Below are positions 12,701 through 25,253 of a stretch of DNA of 64,000 nt, piece by piece. Source of the stretch: Diadema setosum (taxonomy: Eukaryota; Echinodermata; Echinoidea; Diadematoida; Diadematidae); NCBI GenBank assembly GCA_033980235.1, contig CM067067.1, forward strand, positions 6,732,789 through 6,796,788. Direction: 5' to 3'. Each line of letters starts with the position of its first letter. Position 1 is the stretch's first letter. The position numbers and the translations under genes were made by a program. The notes below the pieces were generated by a model. It saw nothing but the letters and a program-made list of their open reading frames with translations. It searched no databases and was not told the origin of the DNA.

Positions 12701-15700
12701 TCATTCCCAGGAACTTGGAAATAATCATGTCCTTTGCAGTGTTCATAGATATATTTTTGGTCAAGATTCTCTTCCCCCCCCCCTTTTTTTGTGAAGGAGT
12801 GTGCAATTTACATAGTAAACAATGATGTCGTAGCGTGTTTTAATTCTGTCTGTGAAGTGTAGATATGTCCTTTTATTAATTTAATTTTTTGTCTCATCCA
12901 GTGACATCTGACTCTTCCATATATAATAATAATAAATAATAATACAGGGTACTTATAATGCGCCAATTCCACATAACTAACATACTCAAGGCACAGTAGG
13001 AAAAGTGAGTTACAAAGTACAAAAATCATTACACAAACATGCACATGAAAATGAATGAAACAATAATGATGAAAAAATATCATAACGAGTCTTAAAGGCA
13101 ACTTTACAGGAGTCAACATTCGAATGTAATGGATAGCTTGAGGCAATTTATTCCACAGGTAAGGTCCAGCATGTGCAAATGACCGTTCCCCCTATGATTT
13201 CTTCATTTTTGGAACAACAAGCAATCTACAATCGGATGATCTTAAACATCTGGGAGGATTATAAAATGTCAGCAAATTAACATTGTACTGCGGGGCAGAT
13301 CCATGTATCTATAAATAGATCTGTGAAAGGGGCAAGGAGGTTACTTTAGTACAGAAAAAAAAAAGAAAGAATATCGCACAGCATTTCTTTCATTGAATGT
13401 AGGTTTTCATCTAATGTAGTATTGACTTATTCAGCAAATATGAGAATTAAATCCAATGCTAGCCATCCCATATTTGATGTACATCAAAAGGCATATACCC
13501 TCATTGACAGTGGTTTATTAAGATTTAGAGGCTGTGTGTAGCTTGTCTAGTCATGTGTCATTAAAAGCCTTCAGGAGTACAAGCACTGTTTGTAGTGAAA
13601 AAGGAACAGCGTTGAACAAAGGAACAAAGTTGTCCTTGTGGCGTATCCCAATATTCCTTGTACACAATAAATGAAGGATACTTGTAATAGTTAATGCAGC
13701 ACTGGCCTGCTCTTTTGTTTTCTTGATCTCAGTATGAACCGGTTGTACAGTTTGCCTCGAGGGTTTGGCTCCTTCCCCAAGTTGGAGATCCTGGATCTCA
13801 CCTACAACAACCTGAATGAAAACAGCCTGCCTGGAAACTTCTTCCTGCTCGGTGGGTTGAAAGTCACTCATGGGTCCTTGAATATCTCAAGTGGAAACCC
13901 AAGTTTGATTCCATTTTACTGCCCACACATTTTGTTTTGAACATTGCAGGCAAGCAGGGGAAAGAAAAGTTCTGGGAATCACCTTTTAGTGTTTCGCTGC
14001 AGTATGAGACCATAGACTCTTTATGATGAAAGAATGTTCATGATTTCTGTTCATAAGGACTTCAGTAGTCAGTAGTCAGAAATACATTTTTCATTAAAAA
14101 CAAAATATTGACCAAATTGTTAATCAAGTTTTACTTGAATGTCATGTTATCAACATCCCAGACAGAACTGGCAGAGAACTTTCCTCTTTCTAATTGTGAC
14201 AGTGGCATATCAAATATGTGTATGAATATTTTATTGAAGTTACCTTACAAGTCCAATGCAGCAGATATTTAGATACACCAATTTTGTGGGGTTTTTTTTT
14301 TCTGTAATTCGTAGACAGACAGTGACACAAATGAACAAACAAAAGCCCCAGTTACTATTAACTTTATATGCTCATTTTGTATCATTTGGGGAGATTGTAT
14401 TCTGATGTTTTCTGTGTGCAGATACGCTTCGAGCTCTGTACTTGAGTGACAATGATTTCGAGGTCCTCCCTGAAGAAATTGGACAGCTCAGCAAGCTTGA
14501 AGTGGTATGTCTTGTCAGATTTAGAATTATGTAGGACCCTAACTACACATCCGATTCTTGTCAATCTGTGCTTGAATTAATCACTGGAATACACACTCTC
14601 AGCTCCACCAAAGCATAGGCTGATTTCACCTAAGGCCAAAAAAAAAAAATTGTTGCATTGGCGTAACATGAGATTTTCAAATAGGGTCGGTCGGGCGGAT
14701 TTTTTTTTTTTTTTTTTTTTTTTTTTGCTACCTGCATTTTACGTGTAAAACTCGTGCTCAGCTCAGTAAACAGTTACAACTGCTGCACCGAATGTGCTGT
14801 GTTCATCTATTCTACAAATCATTTATGAGGCCGATATTACTGGAATTATACCCCTTCACAGAATTTAAAGATGTTGAAATCCCTATCCTGAATGTTTTCA
14901 CTTCATATTTTACTATTTTGACTTAGATAAGATAGATGCAAATTGACCCATATGTACGATCTTTTCATCGCACACGGCGATCTCTATTACAGTCCCACAT
15001 ATACAGATTCGTGTATGTTCTCCTCACAAGAAACCTACGGCAAAACTGTGCACAATACATCGCAGTCTGAATGCTACGTATACACTGAATAAATCTTGTT
15101 AGAGTACGTGTCCGTGTTGGAAACAGATGACGTACTGATCAAGGAAGGCTTATGCGAGGCGCTAGATCTCTCCCTCGTACATCCGATATCCCCAGAGCCG
15201 TTTCCACTTCCGGGTTTGTGCGATCGCGATCGCAATCAACAAGATATTTGATATCGATAGCAAAAAAAATAATAAAAAAACATGGGGTCGGCGGAATTTT
15301 TAGGGTCGGGCGGGTTACGCCAATGCAACAATTTTTTTTTTTTTGCCTAAGAGTACTTCCTACTAGGTGCATTGAAGTAGACAGACCACTATTTCTCTCC
15401 TACTTGTGTTACCTCAAAGAACTAGTGTGATACTGAATGTGTTTGTACAAGAGGTGCTTCTGTATAATTGTAGGATTTCAATTTGATAGGGTCATGTCAT
15501 AATTGGTTTTACAAAAGGAGGAAAAATGAAAAGTACAGTTGGACGTCAGACGCTAAATGGGGAATGTCTAATTGGAATGCTTCCCCTGAAAATCTCCTGG
15601 TGCTGTCTGATGTATTCATACATTTGCATGTGAGCCTCTATGCAAGGGCTCTTGCATAGAGGCTCACATGCCATTTATAGAAGGGCTCTTCTGTGCTGCC

Positions 15701-17697
15701 TGGCATTATATTGACAAATGCACTAAGTGCAGTAATGGCCTCCTTTGCAAGACTTTCTGAATTGTATTTTTTTTTTTTTGCTATCGCCTGGCAGTTTCTC
15801 CTCCAGTCAAAGTTGTTTGGGGCTAGGAGACAGTCTTGCTCAGAAATCTCTCACATATTATGCTCTCATTGTGGAAGAAGAAAATGTCTTTAATGTTTGA
15901 TACATGCATTAGTGATATTCATGATATTCGTGATAGTCATGTTGGCATACCTCCCGAAAGATGCTACTAACTTGATTCTAATCTCTCACACATTCTGGAC
16001 ATCACACAGCTGGCCGTTAGGGACAATGACCTCATTGCTCTGCCCAAGTCCATTGGTCAGCTCTCCAAGCTGAGAGAGTTCCACATCCAAGGAAACAGAA
16101 TCACTGTCCTGCCTCCAGAACTAGGTAAATCTAGATTTCCAAACTTGACACAAATCACATTGTTTCAGCGTGAAATGAGCCAAATGAATTTATAATTCCA
16201 AAGATATATACCCTCAACAATGGTAAAATAATGGTAGATTCCTTTTGATGTTGAGATCACTCAGTCAGATGGAATGTTTTGGCTGCATTATTCTGTTTAT
16301 CACTGGTTTCAAGTATACTTGGCATTGGATCTGTGGAGATGAAGTGTTATGACCAAATGACAGTGTCTCCAAAGGGTTAAGAAATAGAATGGATGAGTTT
16401 AACAGGGATGTTCAAATGTCTACAGCAAGAGAGAGCTGATGTAAATCATACCAATAAATGGAATTGCTAAGACTGTATTATTACAGTGCAAACTCTACAA
16501 AATATCATTTCACAAATTTCCTTTCATACGGTTCCATCAAGTTTCTCTTGCATTTGCTTTCTTTGTTGCTACATGATATTGACATTTTACACTTCTATGA
16601 TTATATTTCTGTACTTTTTTTCCTTTGAACATAAAGTCAAAATTATGTGTTTATTACATTGTTACAGATATTTTTCCTCCTTTGAGAACTATGAGAAACA
16701 ATAAATTGAAATTTAAAAAATTGAAATATCATAAGCATGGCCTAGAATAATTAATGCAAGAAATGAGTAGGATGCATTCACACTTTGTCCTATATTGAAT
16801 TCATAGGGGCTTAATTCATCTCTACACAGGTAAACTGGACTTGTACACTGGTAGGAATACCATGAAGGCTGAAAACAACCCCTGGGTCCCACCAATCGCT
16901 GACCAGTTCCAAGTGGGCGTGTCACATGTTTTTGATTACATCAGATCAGAAACATACAAATAGTGAGTATCTCTACCTATGGCATGAAACCTGTGTGCAA
17001 ACATGATCATAGACACTCTAGATTATAAACAAAAATCAGGAAAATTCAGCATATTTTCAGATGCAGTTGTCACAAATACCAAAAAAAAAAAAAAAAATTA
17101 CATATTGGCCTTTCAGACATGCATGGCTTGTAGTGTTTTTATCAACAGGATATCTTCATTGAACTTTCAAGGTGAAAACAGAAAGTGTGTTAGTAGCCAT
17201 GCTGTAACAGTAGACAATATATGCTTGCAAAGTGATTTAACCTTTTCAGCACCACCATCTTAAAATGCAATTGACATTGTACATACCATGATAAACATAT
17301 TACATAGGAGTAAAAGAGTTAATTGGATATTAGGTCTTTACAATAAAGTAGCATTTCCTGATATTATGAACTTTAAAAGACAATTCCAGTTATGCGGGGG
17401 TATTTCTGTGCCATCATATTTGCACATCTCATATGTACAACCTAACGAACAATAGATGTCCATCCAGACTTGAGTACACAAAGAAATGGATGTGTGACAT
17501 ACTGGTTATTCAGTTCTGATGCCATCTTAATCTTCCGCCCTTTCATCTCAAATTGAGTACTAGTATTGATTTCTTCCTCTCTCTTTCTCCATCCCAGTCT
17601 GTATGGCAGACATGTCCAGGCTGGTGCTGCTCCCCCACCCAAGACCAATGCCAAGGCTAAGAAGATCAGTAGACGGGAGGTTTGGGGCAAGAAGTAA
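9784..17697 (+). CDS. RSU1: Ras suppressor protein 1 (RSU1), 8 coding exons, complete
   Basis: Coding exons: 9784-9886, 10598-10648, 12570-12690, 13733-13851, 14422-14504, 16010-16124, 16830-16962, 17598-17697. All introns are GT/AG and phases join without a stop (825 bp, 274 aa plus stop; human RSU1 is 277 aa). The start MSKSVKKQIEDS matches the family N-terminus. Leucine-rich repeats fill about residues 20-195 (LVRLTLSHNKI, LESLNLFNNHIEELP, LPRGFGSFPKLEILDLTYNN, LRALYLSDNDFEVLP, LREFHIQGNRITVLPPEL). The conserved tail has NNPWVPPIADQFQVGVSHVF followed by YIRSETYKYLYGRH, and a lysine-rich end. By family knowledge RSU1 binds the LIM5 domain of PINCH1 in the ILK-PINCH-parvin complex at integrin adhesions and dampens Ras signalling. 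Splicing was inferred from reading frame and homology to remembered RSU1 sequence; no transcript was available. UTR limits are unknown. Confidence 0.95.
10468..10552. mobile_element. Truncated copy of the CTGTA...TTTTCGCG MITE family
   Basis: TACTGTAAATGTGGAAATTT followed by CGCG-rich sequence resembles the left half of the elements at 10888 and 61828. The right end is missing. It lies in RSU1 intron 1, just upstream of exon 2. Confidence 0.5.
10683..11168. mobile_element. Inverted-repeat element in RSU1 intron 2, split by a nested MITE
   Basis: CTGAGAACCAGAGGGGCGTT at 10683 is matched inverted by AACGCCCTTTTGGTTCTCAG ending at 11168. No coding capacity. The TA-flanked MITE 10888-11086 sits inside, so this element inserted first. 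Confidence 0.55.
10888..11086. mobile_element. Palindromic MITE, TA target site (Tc1/mariner-type)
   Basis: TA then CTGTACGAGCTGAAATTTTC at the left, and GAAAATTTCAGCTCGTACAG then TA at the right: a perfect 20-bp inverted repeat. The interior is full of TTCGCG and CGCGAAAAT words. Copies of the family lie at 21521-21750 and 61828-62031, with a half copy at 10468. Confidence 0.8.
12925..13340. repeat. Probable dispersed repeat in RSU1 intron 3
   Basis: An (AAT)n-like tract is followed by ACAGGGTACTTATAATGCG and moderately complex sequence with no reading frame. The layout (short A-rich tandem tail next to noncoding body) resembles the 3' end of a retroelement on the minus strand. Recognition is by style only. 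Confidence 0.3.
14630..15350. mobile_element. Terminal-inverted-repeat element in RSU1 intron 5
   Basis: The left end has a poly-A run then TTGTTGCATTGGCGTAAC; the right end has GTTACGCCAATGCAACAA then poly-T, giving about 30 bp of inverted match including the homopolymers. GGGTCGG(T)CGGGCGG motifs lie just inside both ends. The interior is noncoding, with a patch of CGATCG repeats near 15225. Confidence 0.65.
15626..15671. repeat. Perfect 21-bp-arm hairpin in RSU1 intron 5
   Basis: GCATGTGAGCCTCTATGCAAG, four-base loop GGCT, then the exact inverted copy. No mismatches. GGGCTCTT recurs just downstream of the hairpin near 15683. Unlike most microRNA precursors it has no bulges and a very short loop. 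Confidence 0.85.
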
Positions 17698-19395
17698 AGA
17701 AGGCGGAGCTGCCCCCCTCCCCTTTCAACTTCCTACCCCACCTCTGTAGAGAAGAGACAGAAAGAGATTGCAAGAGAGGGAGAGAGAGAAGGGATGCAGA
17801 CATGTCTTCTCTCCTCTCTTTCACATCTCACCTGCTGCTGTAGAGTCCAGTAATGGTCCAGTGATCATTGTCGTTTGCCTCTTTAAAGTTAAATGATAGT
17901 TTCTGAGGAGGATCACCTCATTCATGTGTTGGTCTTTGATGATGTGTTACCAAGACTCCAAGACCTGGAACCATGTTCTCAAGGAAGTCGCATCTTGCCA
18001 GTTAGCTACGTCCCAAGGTTTCCAGGTTGATTTGATAAGAGTGTCATTGTACAAATGTCCCCAGAGATAGCTGCCTTGTAAACCTTAATGGAATCTTTTG
18101 AATCGACATTGATGAGAAATTTGAAAAGGTTTGTTCATGAAGCATCCAAACAAACTTTTCTCAGTCACCGTGCTGTGTTTGGCAAAGATGTATAATCCAG
18201 CAAAAATTCTATGGTGTCAAAGCCAGGATAGGAGTGGTTAGCTTTACAACCAAAGTGTTCAGAGAACAGCTTTGTTCTTCAGCAAATTTTGGCACTTTGG
18301 TTCATCACTGGAAAGAGAGAAAAATAGAGTACTTAAGGTACATGAAGAGTGATGCCAGCTGTGCTATTTCTGTGACCCCAGTGTCTTTATCGATTGGCAG
18401 CGTGTGAGTATAAAGTCTGTCACATGTAATGTTCAAACCCATGCTTTCTTTTCATGTGTAAAATTTAAGCAACATCAATTTCTACTCCAACTTTGTGTCT
18501 TGAAATTTAAACTCGTGCTGGTCTGGAGGTCAGGTAGTAATTGTCCATGTCCAGACAATTAAGAGTAAAAGTTTTTTTTAAAATAAGAATTTAAATTCTT
18601 TCTCTTCTGGGCAGCAATGTATGTGATTATTTGCTACTTGTTGACCTTTTTTTTTGTCTGTAGAAATCTTTGATACCTTGAAAAAGTAAAATGCAGTCAC
18701 ATTAATACTTCACATACTGTGACCATATTCTTTTTGTTCCACCTGATAAGTATAGAATTGTGGGATTTCATTTTATTTAGCATGTCTTTATAAAAATGTT
18801 TCCCAAGAAAATTATTGAATAATGCAATATTGAGAAATATGATATAAAGCTATTTTGAAAAACCTTTTTTTTCATAGTTGTCATATCATCATCTTTATCT
18901 TAATCATGCATGCAGTAGTAATAGAATTACTAATTATACATGTATGTCTCAGTGGCCTTTGCCAGTTATTGCCAAAGGGGTCTTGTTTTTTCTATTTATA
19001 TGCTATTTAGCATCTGTAAGAGATAATAATGTATTATGCTATTTCTTTATTGTACAACTCTGATCTCATACATGCATGACAAATATTTTAGTCATAATTT
19101 CATTTCACATAACTCGGAAAGAGATGGCAGATTTGAAATAATACATGAAACATACATGTAGAGTTCCTGTGATTCTCAGTCATGGTTTTGATTATGCAGA
19201 TATTGTGAATAAGTTACAGGGTGTGGGGTCTTGTAATACAATACTGTATCCCAAAACTGTATCGCAAATGTTTGTATGTTCTGGGTATTTGAAACAAGCA
19301 AAAGATGTCGAAAACACAATGAAAAAATAGACAACTAAAAATCTTCTTTTTTTTTTTTATAGTCATATTTACGCACAGATGTTTTACAGATACAT
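17698..19395 (+). other. RSU1 3' UTR / 3' flank, gene-free
   Basis: After the RSU1 stop there is purine-rich then AT-rich sequence without coding signal. The first part is likely 3' UTR, but no poly-A site could be chosen with confidence among AT-rich candidates. AATAAA also occurs as far downstream as about 20684. Confidence 0.5.
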
Positions 19396-19800
19396 TTAAA
19401 GGGATAGTACAGTTTTGGTTGGGATGGGAATTCAGGTTTTTAACCTTTTTTTTTATTATTTCCTGAGATAAGGAGAGACCTTTTATGAAATATGAAAGTG
19501 CATATAATTCTAAGAGGAATTCATAGTTCATTTGATAAGAATTTGTTTTGAAATAACTGAGATATCTTATACAAAGCAATCCTAATAAAAGGTGTGACCC
19601 ACCTTTTATTATGATCGCTTTGTTTTGCTTTGTTTTTGGATATCTTGATATCTCAGTCATTTAAAAACCAATTTTTCATCAATGAACTGTGAATTCTAAA
19701 ATTGTGTGCTCTTTCACATTTTATAAAGTGGTTTATAAGTATCGGGCAAAAAGTTAAAGACGGAATCCTCACCTCAACCAATACTATACCATCCCTTTAA
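19396..19800. mobile_element. TTAA-flanked inverted-repeat MITE (family 2, copy 1)
   Basis: TTAAAGGGATAGTACAGTTT at the left is matched inverted by ATACCATCCCTTTAA at the right, with TTAA at both termini. Arms share AAATTCTAAGAGGAATTC-like and CTGAGATATC words. Body and ends match the element at 57843-58227. Confidence 0.8.
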
Positions 19801-21520
19801 TACTTTCCTGCCCAGTATTGTAACATAATAGGGTATTAAAGAGTATGTGACTTGTGCTTTAGGAAGCCACACAAAATAGTTTGTAGTAGACATCTTGAAG
19901 ATAAGACTGACTACCAATAAGTATCATCAAATTTGCTCTTACTCAAATATCACTGTTGTAGCTATGGAAGCTGACCATATACCCTATTTATAATTTTCAA
20001 TATTTGATCAATGTAAATATTCTTGAATAGTTTTGAAAGTGTACTATATGTGAGTGCGTGACATAAATTATTTTTAGTGATATAATGTACTCTCTTTTTT
20101 CTATTCAAATGCATGTGTCCAATTAGTGTTTGTAGATCTTTAAAAAAAATCTATGCAGAATGAAGAGATGAATGTGAAAACAATTTGTTGTAAATCTTGA
20201 GATTCATTGTCAGCTTTCAAACAAATGAACCATTAGAGTTCAGGTTAAGGAGACTGTGAAATGAGTGTGCAAGCATCCATGTGTGTAATGCTACAATAGA
20301 AATCAATCAAGTGCATAAAAAGCTCTGATTCACAATACTGAAAATCTTTGAATAATCGAATGATGATTACATCTTTAATGTTTGGTTCAGTATTCATGAC
20401 GGACTCCATTTCAGAAAGATGGAAATGAAATACATGTTCTATGCTGTAAGAGAGGTGGGGTTAGTAGATTGAGTCACTAACTTGATAGTCGTTATATTCC
20501 TGGTGCTATTACGACAGTTTAACCCATTCACCATATAGTATAGCTATTGCAGCTCTGATTCAGGACAATTGTATAAAATGAGTGTTCTTTGAGTTCGAAT
20601 TTACTGCTTCTGTAAAGTTATCATCCCTCGTCTGTCAGCTATGGTTAGGATCTTTAAGGGAAATATGAATTTCTGAAAATAAATAAGAGCTTGAGTTAAA
20701 AATATTTCAACACCTTCTTATCGAAACTGTATATTTAACAAAAAATTCTTTTCCAGTAGCATTTGACATTTTTGTTTGCAAACCCTACCATTGTCATCCA
20801 AACATATTCTCAAGGTGTCCCAATTTTATTTGCAGCTACAGCATATCAAATCTAAGCTCAAAATGCATCAATTACAACATTTCTACTTTTTAAAAGCTGA
20901 AACTATTCCTCCTTGTTTGCTCTTCATTTGTATGAACGTGAAAGGAACTTCCGAGTATCAGGTGATTTGAGGGTCTTCATATTCAGGCAGATTTTTTTTG
21001 CTCAGCATGTATGGCATCCATAAGTCCATCATGTCATGATGTGATATGAGTGTTTTGTTCAAGCTAATGATGAACGAATGGAAAGGATTTTGGGAGGAAT
21101 TACAAAGAAATTTTGTTGCATTGCCTCATTCCTGATAAGGAGTTGGTGATATCTGACATTTTATTAGCATGATAGTGATGGTAAATGCCTTTTTAGGGAT
21201 GAGTCGAAGGAAATTCAGAAGTTGCATCAAATAGACTTCCTTTTTCAAAACTACATGTACACACATCAATACAAATGCAAAATAATGCATCATCCTTATG
21301 GAGACTTTGTATTAATGACCTTAGCTGTTTACAGGTAAAATGCCTTGCAGTCCCAAATGTCACAGTTGATGACAGTTAAAAAAAAAGAAATGTTTTTATG
21401 TCAAATATCAAAAGTTAACACATCAAGATTTTTTTTTTTTTTGTATGGCAATAAACTTTATAGATTTTTCTTTCATTTTGCAAAAATTATGCTTGTAGTG
21501 CTTAGTCATTTATCTTGGTG
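19801..21520. other. Gene-free AT-rich intergenic DNA
   Basis: No exon-like conserved reading frame or recognised repeat was found on either strand. It lies between the convergent RSU1 and HIGD1 genes and may include RSU1 3' UTR. Confidence 0.5.
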
Positions 21521-21750
21521 TACTGTAAAAGTGAAAATTTTTGCACCCCCTTAGCAATTTTTCTTGCTCAGCTGGCAAAATGAATTTGTGTGTTTTTAAT
21601 TCTGCAGAATGGCATTACAGATTAATTTAATTGTTTGATTTTTTGTTCTTAAGTTATTTGATTTAATTAAGGGAAAAAATATTGGTGTGATTTTATTTTG
21701 TGCTAGTTTCTGGTTGCCAAAAATGTGCATAAATTTCCACTTTTACAGTA
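21521..21750. mobile_element. TA-flanked MITE of the CTGTA family
   Basis: TACTGTAAAAGTGAAAATTT at the left and AAATTTCCACTTTTACAGTA at the right are inverted repeats, with TA at each edge. The interior is AT-rich with TTTTGCA/TGCAAAA-type words. Related to 10888-11086 and 61828-62031. Confidence 0.75.
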
Positions 21751-22073
21751 CTTCATCCCCACCAAGCTCATATTTGAAGAATGAAAATGAAAATTGCAGA
21801 GTATTGAAAATCGTATGATTGCACATTTGAGAGATTTTTCATGTTTCATCTTCAATTACTGTTAATGCATAAATAATTGCTATACATTTAATTTTTGTGT
21901 ATTCTGTGCTACTTTTGGTTAGCACAAAGTCTATAACCTACAAAAATATCTTCATGATTTTCTCCGCACAGTTTGAAAGGGTTCAATGATGAGCTTCGTC
22001 AGTGGTGTCTCCCTGGTACAAGTGTGTGTGTGCGTGCGGTTTGTGCTACACAGGAGGTACTATGCCCGCCTAG

Positions 22074-22220
22074 TACAATGGACTCCCGTTATAACAAAGT
22101 CCTCGAGACCGGCAGGTTTCTTTCATTGTATCAAAATTTTGTTATAACTGAACAAATAAACAACAAAAATACATAGAGCGGTCGTTATGACCGTATTCGT
22201 TATAACTGGAGTGCACTGTA
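22074..22220. mobile_element. Pogo/Tigger-like MITE, TA target (copy 1)
   Basis: TACAATGGACTCCCGTTATA at the left and TATAACTGGAGTGCACTGTA at the right are inverted repeats with TA at each edge. A second GTTATAAC repeat lies just inside. Same family as 53084-53270; a degraded piece lies near 24290-24357. Confidence 0.75.
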
Positions 22221-25200
22221 CAATGTATCTCTTTAGTATAACTATTAATACAGGTGTAGTATTCACTTGAGCGAATGTGTACGTGTATGCAGTAGTTTAT
22301 GTGCAAGCCTTACATCTTAATGGATTGGGCATCACATCAATTAATTTTCATGCAAGGAAATGTCAAATCAAATTCTGTCTTTTCTGTAAATTGGATGAAA
22401 ACATACAAGCACTTGGAGAGTGCTAATTCAAGAACCTGCGAAATTGTTTTTGAGCTGCTCAGCACGAAAAATTAATCACGACGTGACATGTACAGTACAT
22501 GTCGATATGAACAGACTGTCAAAGTAGTCCATAGAATAAAGTCAACAGCCAGACACTGATCATTGAACACATTCATATACTTTTGTATACACACACAGAC
22601 TCTTTGGTTCGTCAAAGCTTTTAATAAAAGCCTATACACATAGATAGAGCTCTTCGACATTCATACAACTATCTTGTACATACAGCAGTAAAATCTTTCA
22701 ATAATTATTTAAATCCTCGCATACTACACCACCACCTACCAGATTTTTCTACCGAAGTCAAACACCATTAATGCCACAGCAGGATTCAAACTACAAGCAC
22801 ATTAGATATACACAATTACATTTATATCATCTTTGTATGTGTGCACTGGCAGCTGTATGCAATATTCCTATGCTCAGCCAGATGAAGAGTCTTGATTCCT
22901 GAACTCGCCTCCTTTCCTACGAGCAACAGGGTACAGGTATCCAGAGACTTCAAACCCATGTACCTTCTGATCTGGAGATTCTCCCGCATGAAACCCCTCG
23001 CAAACGGGAGACTCCAACTTGATGTGCGCGAAGTGCACATCAGGAGCGCGAGGTCCCTTGCGGTCTAGGGTTCTAGATGCTCCCTCGTGCTATCTAAGGC
23101 TTATTTTTCAACATACAATGAAATTAAGTAAGAAATCATTTGAAGAGGGAGAAATTAAATCTCAAGCGGGAAAACGGGAGATTCTGCAAAAATGGGCTTT
23201 CAGCGGGAGATCTCCTGTCGAAAGCAGGAAAGTTGGAGTCTCTGGGTATCTCCAATAAACTTCAGTATCAATACGATGCAGACCTATTCTGGTCATATGG
23301 CGAACATGTCCTCTTGAAAATTACAGTTGGCTTTGGCACTTTAAATCCTATGACAAAAACAAAAACAAAACAAAACAAAATACCAAATACAAACTGCTTT
23401 GCACCCCCCCCCCCCCCCCTTTACGGAATTCCTGGATCCACCTCTGCAAATTATTCATAAAATGACACTGACACTGTTGACTTTTAATAAATCACAAGCT
23501 GCATGTATAACCATGTATATAAAACTTTGTGCTGGGGGAAAAAAAATATTATGAAGACTAAAAAAAAAAGACTAAAACATTTTTTTTACTTATCTTATTT
23601 AACATTAAAGGCATTTGAGATTGATTTCAAGGCTTGAGATTTGTCCACTCTCTGTTTGCAAGTGTCTGGACAGTATATGAATGCAATTAATCTTCAAACC
23701 AACCACCATGACATCTACACTGCCATAACAATCACAAAGATCCCAAGCCACGGTACGGCAGAGAAGTTTCTCCTTGTCACGTGACCATGTTATATTACAT
23801 GTACACGTCTACCGAAACATGGTACAGTATGTTGATAGGCAGTCCTACATAGCATCATGCAGATATAAAAAAGCTTCATGTCAGGCGAGCTGCATGCATC
23901 ACCAGTGCAGATTTTGGGCAAGACACGCAGACAGGGAAAACAGACCCACAACCACAATGGCACTTCAACATTGCAGACTTGCACAAACACTAAATATGAT
24001 AAATATCTAGCAACATATACTATGGTGTTGATAATATCATCTGATTATAGATAATCAATAAGACTAATGAACAAGCTATGAGGACACATCTAAACACACT
24101 ATCAATTAAAACTCTTCGTGATAACTGCACCTTCTAATGTGCTACAGACAGCCAATCCACTTGCAACTAATACAATTGTATACAATGTACTCCCATTTGA
24201 ACAGACAGTGTTAAGAAAATTCCCATTACAATAATGTAAAAATGAATTTCCCAAAAGTATGATCTACATACCTTATTTGTATTTTTACAGAAATTTCAAC
24301 AGAACGAAAGAAAACTGCTGGTCCCGAGAACTTTGTTGTAACAGGAGTAGGCTGTACAATCAGTTTTGTTAGCTATTATTCCATAAATTGTACTATACAT
24401 ACAAATAAAGAAAATCTCGAGTGATTACAATGATGAAAACAGGGTTTGTTGAGGAAAATATGTGGTCTTTAAAGACTAAAAAAAAAAAAAGGAAGGTTTT
24501 TATCTAAATGAAAACCATGTTTCTTATATTATCCGGCAAAGCTTGAATAATTAAGTACAAGAAAATTTCCTACCTTTAAAACAGTATGCATTTGCACTGC
24601 AATGCAAAAGCTTGTGTTTTGGACAGATGATTTGTTGAGATCTACAAATACATAGATTCTGGCTTTTACAATCACCTTGCGGTCAACATGTAAGTTTATC
24701 ATAAGTCAACAAACGTCAGGCTTGAATGATGTCATTGCAGTTATACGAGTAATCCACACATGAAAAGTATCTCACTATGTAGAAAAGATAGAGTTGGAAG
24801 CCAGCCTACATTTTCCATCTAACTCGATATTACACGTCAATGCAATCTAATGTCAGTATGAGTTTAAAAACCCCTGAAACACATGATTCTTGGTCCTCTT
24901 TCTAATCATAGATCCTGCTCAACAACAAACAGGCTGCATGCAATGTTTGTCAATTAGGTCTTTTTCTCTCTAGCGATAAACTTTGTGAGATATCAAGAGC
25001 TTCCCGGGGAAAAAGCGCAGTAAAAGTAAAGCATCCGACAAGTCAATGATTCTTTACTTTTGACGATAAATTTGTTGGGGAGATACATGGATTCTACCAG
25101 GGTAAATCCATTTTTCAACTCCTTTCCATGTTTGCATTTCAGTTTCAGTGGAAAGCTGGTCCACAAAAAACAGCTAGTCCATGGTTTGGGACAGATGTAC

Positions 25201-25253
25201 CCATCAACCTGGACCTTGGTCTCCCTTTAATTATTCCTGATGTGATAGCCAAG
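22221..25253. other. 3' flank of HIGD1, gene-free
   Basis: No conserved coding frame. Contains the palindrome GACATGTACAGTACATGTC near 22485, simple AT-rich stretches, a polyC run at 23403 and the inverted repeat at 22936-23250. Part is probably HIGD1 3' UTR on the minus strand. Confidence 0.5.
22936..23250. repeat. Inverted-repeat region with CGGGAGATTCTCC-type words
   Basis: GGTATCCAGAGACT at the left is matched inverted by AGTCTCTGGGTATC at the right. GAGACTCCAACTT near 23007 is matched inverted by AAGTTGGAGTCTC near 23229. A hairpin GATGTGC...GCACATC sits at about 23020. A similar GGGAGAATCTCC word occurs at about 28190. No target duplication could be defined. Confidence 0.4.
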
